16,371 nt of DNA, from NCBI GenBank assembly GCA_017548175.1, contig JAFYMZ010000052.1, positions 1-16,371 of the forward strand. The letters are read 5' to 3'. The notes under the pieces are model-generated. The model saw only the letters and a program-made list of their open reading frames with translations. It made no database searches and was not told the DNA's origin. The translations under genes and the position numbers were made by a program. This DNA comes from Clostridia bacterium (GTDB lineage Bacteria; Bacillota_A; Clostridia; Oscillospirales; Butyricicoccaceae). Shown piece after piece: positions 14,656-16,371 of the stretch. Position 1 is the stretch's first letter. Each line of letters starts with the position of its first letter.

Positions 14656-14740
14656 GCTCTCTTGCTTCGACTCCCTTGTAAAAGTTATACGCCTGTACCA
14701 ATCCCGTTTGGATAAACAGTTCCCACGCGCGATGTTTCAT
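14615..14740 (-). CDS. yqzL: YqzL-like small protein, 41 aa
   Basis: A small frame between era and recO encodes MKHRAWELFIQTGLVQAYNF, continuing YKGVEAREHV and ending in SWPGHPQR. In Bacillus and many Clostridia a protein of 40-50 residues with the pattern W-xx-F-xx-TG-xxxx-Y-xx-Y-K is encoded at exactly this place (YqzL family, function unknown); Trp6, Phe9, Thr12-Gly13, Tyr18, Tyr21 and Lys22 here match. The ATG at 14740 has GAGGTGA five bases upstream. Its last 14 codons overlap the start of recO in another frame, so the C-terminus (from about residue 28) may be an accident of the overlap. It is 71 bases after the era stop in the same operon. Confidence 0.82.
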   Translation of the reverse strand: MKHRAWELFIQTGLVQAYNFYKGVEAREHVSDRSWPGHPQR

Positions 14741-14811
14741 ACGATCACCTCGTACATAGCATCGGCACGGAACCGGTAATTAACCGGGGAAAAAATTGGT
14801 GGATTTCACCC

Positions 14812-15705
14812 TTATTCCTGCTCGTAGCCAAAGTTGCGGATGAGGGCAGGATTGTTTCGCCACTCTTCCTTTACCTTGACCCACAACTGCAAAAACACCT
14901 TGGTGTCCAGCAGTTCTTCGCATTCCTGTCGGGCAGCCGCACCGATCTTCTTCAGCATTGCGCCGCCCTTGCCGATGATGATTCCCTTGTGTGTCTTGCG
15001 CTCGCAATAAATGACGGCAGAAACATCCAGCAGGCCGTTGTCGCGCTCTTTATACTGCTCGATCTCGATGGCTACGCCGTGAGGTACTTCCTTATCCAGA
15101 TTTTCCAGCAGCTTTTCGCGGATCAGCTCGGCAACCAGCTGACGCTCGGGCTGGTCAGAGATCATATCATCGGGGAACAACTGGGGGGATTCAAAGCACA
15201 GCTTCTTCAGTTCCTCGGTCAGCTGCTCCACGCCGTCACCGGTCAGCGCGCTGACGGGCACGACGGCATCAAAGTCATATTCCTTGGTGTAAACGGCAAT
15301 GGTCTCCAGCAGGCTCTCCTTATCCTTCAGGGTATCCACCTTGTTGATGACCAGCACTGCGGGCATACCGAACTCCCGGATCTGATCCAGCAGCATCTGC
15401 TCGGGAATGCCGATTCTGGGCACAGGCTCCACCACCAGCATGACCGTATCCACATCACTGACCGTATCGCGGATGACCTTCACCATAAAATCACCCAGTC
15501 GGTTCTTGGGCTTATGCAGACCGGGCGTATCCAAAAAGATCAGCTGATGCTCTTCCAGACTGCATACACCGGTGATGCGGGTACGGGTGGTCTGGGGCTT
15601 GTCCGAAACGATGGCCACCTTGGCACCGCACAGGGCGTTGGTCAGGGTGGATTTGCCCGCATTGGGACGGCCAACTACGCAAAATACGCCTACTTTATCG
15701 ATCAT
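14812..15705 (-). CDS. era: GTPase Era
   Basis: Era is an essential GTPase that binds the 3' end of 16S rRNA and helps mature the small ribosomal subunit. The 297-aa protein has G1 GRPNAGKS (12-19), switch I around TTRTRI (39-44), G3 DTPG (59-62), G4 NKVD (121-124) and G5 SAL (152-154), followed by a C-terminal KH RNA-binding domain with GIIIGKGG (241-248). Length matches the family. The start overlaps the ybeY stop by four bases (ATGA at 15705-15702). In Bacillus the diacylglycerol kinase and cytidine deaminase genes lie between ybeY and era; here they are absent, leaving a tighter ribosome-maturation cluster. Confidence 0.97.
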   Translation of the reverse strand: MIDKVGVFCVVGRPNAGKSTLTNALCGAKVAIVSDKPQTTRTRITGVCSLEEHQLIFLDTPGLHKPKNRLGDFMVKVIRDTVSDVDTVMLVVEPVPRIGIPEQMLLDQIREFGMPAVLVINKVDTLKDKESLLETIAVYTKEYDFDAVVPVSALTGDGVEQLTEELKKLCFESPQLFPDDMISDQPERQLVAELIREKLLENLDKEVPHGVAIEIEQYKERDNGLLDVSAVIYCERKTHKGIIIGKGGAMLKKIGAAARQECEELLDTKVFLQLWVKVKEEWRNNPALIRNFGYEQE

Positions 15706-16208
15706 TGTTCTTCTCCCTCTTCTTTTCTGGAAAGGCCCAGTTTGGCCAAAACTTCTTCTTCCACAGCGCGCATGGCTGCCTTTTCTTCCCCTTCATCCAC
15801 GTGGTCATAACCCAGCAGATGCAGCATACTATGCACCGTCAGATAGGCGCATTCACGGGCAAAACTGTGTCCGTATTCCTTTGCCTGCGCTCTGGCCCGC
15901 TCTGCCGAGATGATCATATCACCCAGCGGCAGCAATCCGGTGCCCAGATCCATCATCATACCGGGCGGGGTCTGCGCCACACCCTGATAAAAATCTCCCA
16001 TGGGGAAACTCAGCACATCGGTGGCCTTGTCGATGTCGCGGTGTTCCCGGTTATATTCCCGGATCCCCTCGTCATCGGTGACGGTCACATCCACTGCCGC
16101 ATCAAAGGGGTAATCAAAATGATAAAACGCTGCCTTTGCACTGATGCGGATCAGCCGAATGGCCAGATCATCCCGGATTCCGTCCACATTAACCTTTAAT
16201 CTTGCCAT
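15702..16208 (-). CDS. ybeY: endoribonuclease YbeY (rRNA maturation)
   Basis: YbeY is a zinc-dependent single-strand endoribonuclease involved in 16S rRNA 3' end maturation and ribosome quality control. The 168-aa protein has the signature H-xxx-H-xxxxx-H, here HSMLHLLGYDH with His126, His130 and His136 as the metal ligands, and the conserved TDVLSFP (63-69) and GDMIIS (96-101) stretches. Length fits the family. The first 20 bases overlap the end of the phoH gene in another frame, and the stop overlaps the era start, so phoH, ybeY and era are translationally linked. The ribosome binding site is AAAGGGCGG inside phoH. The lysine- and glutamate-rich tail (RKEEGEEQ) is ordinary. Confidence 0.96.
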   Translation of the reverse strand: MARLKVNVDGIRDDLAIRLIRISAKAAFYHFDYPFDAAVDVTVTDDEGIREYNREHRDIDKATDVLSFPMGDFYQGVAQTPPGMMMDLGTGLLPLGDMIISAERARAQAKEYGHSFARECAYLTVHSMLHLLGYDHVDEGEEKAAMRAVEEEVLAKLGLSRKEEGEEQ

Positions 16209-16371
16209 TTTTCACGCCGCCCTTTCTTATTGCCTGCCGCTGCTCATCGCGCTTTTCATACGCCATAATGATGCGGCTGACCAATTCGTGACGCACAACG
16301 TCCTTATGATTCAGGTGACAAATACCAATATCCTCAATGCCCTGCACCACGTTCATGGCATCTTTCAGGCC
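16189..16371 (-). CDS. phoH: PhoH-like ATPase, C-terminal part only
   Basis: Sixty codons and a stop remain; the gene begins off the right edge, so the ATPase motifs are not in view. The visible end, GLKDAMNVVQGIEDIGICHL followed by DVVRHELVSRIIMAYEK (24-40), matches the usual close of PhoH/YbeZ proteins (DVVRH-x-LV-x-RI-xx-AY). Phage-shock and stringent functions are unproven for the family; it is an RNA-helicase-like ATPase that partners YbeY. The immediate overlap with ybeY supports the call. A basic tail follows (about 41-60, RDEQRQAIRKGG). Identification rests on the C-terminal motif and neighbourhood only. Confidence 0.85.
   Translation of the reverse strand, partial: GLKDAMNVVQGIEDIGICHLNHKDVVRHELVSRIIMAYEKRDEQRQAIRKGGVKNGKIKG

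Noticed and set aside
14760..14800. Short inverted repeat CCGGT/ACCGG between era and yqzL
   Set aside because: The stem is only five bases and there is no T-tract suited to a terminator; the genes on both sides look co-transcribed.
1..16371. CRISPR arrays, tRNA or rRNA genes, insertion sequences, phage or toxin-antitoxin genes
   Set aside because: No regularly spaced repeats, cloverleaf-like segments, transposase or integrase motifs, or typical toxin-antitoxin pairs were recognised on either strand.

Overview
The window looks like chromosomal DNA of a low-to-moderate GC Firmicute of class Clostridia, most likely the Oscillospirales/Ruminococcaceae side. This is inferred from the gene content (class II aldolase next to a PPi-type phosphofructokinase, a Crh-like HPr, RecO/YqzL/Era and PhoH/YbeY order), from strong AGGAGG-type ribosome binding sites, and from codon use that nearly avoids TTA, CTA and TCA in the highly conserved genes. 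No rRNA, tRNA, CRISPR array, insertion sequence or phage gene was seen. All genes lie on the minus strand except the phosphofructokinase.

Reading in the transcription direction (right to left): 16371-10747 holds a housekeeping run phoH (partial) - ybeY - era - yqzL - recO - mutS2 - DUF554 membrane protein, with short gaps or overlaps typical of one operon. It combines ribosome maturation and quality control (YbeY, Era, MutS2), recombination repair (RecO) and a membrane protein of unknown role. The 41-codon yqzL gene overlaps the start of recO. Next is a single HPr-like gene (10347-10610) with its own promoter and hairpin; it carries Tyr at position 15, where HPr has its catalytic His, and keeps Ser46. 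After it comes a second tight cluster, uvrC - rsmD - coaD - coiled-coil protein (10264-6926), joined by 4-base ATGA overlaps and closed by a clear terminator.

The left half is more variable. A two-gene ABC-2 exporter (6786-5126) is followed by a 71-residue orphan protein and a bidirectional terminator shared with the phosphofructokinase gene. The glycolytic genes fba (aldolase, minus) and pfp (phosphofructokinase, plus) are divergently transcribed from a 207-base region with two good sigma-A promoters. Their enzymes catalyse successive steps, so co-regulation is plausible. Beyond the fba terminator lies a second ABC-2 exporter operon (2294-838) with an inverted repeat overlapping its promoter, followed by a 177-residue membrane protein of unknown function. 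At the left edge a PLDc_N-type small membrane protein gene begins and runs out of the window.

I see no convincing new multi-gene defence or mobile system here. The most interesting items are the Tyr15 HPr paralogue, the orphan 71- and 177-residue proteins attached to ABC exporters, and several operator-like repeats at promoters with no regulator gene nearby.
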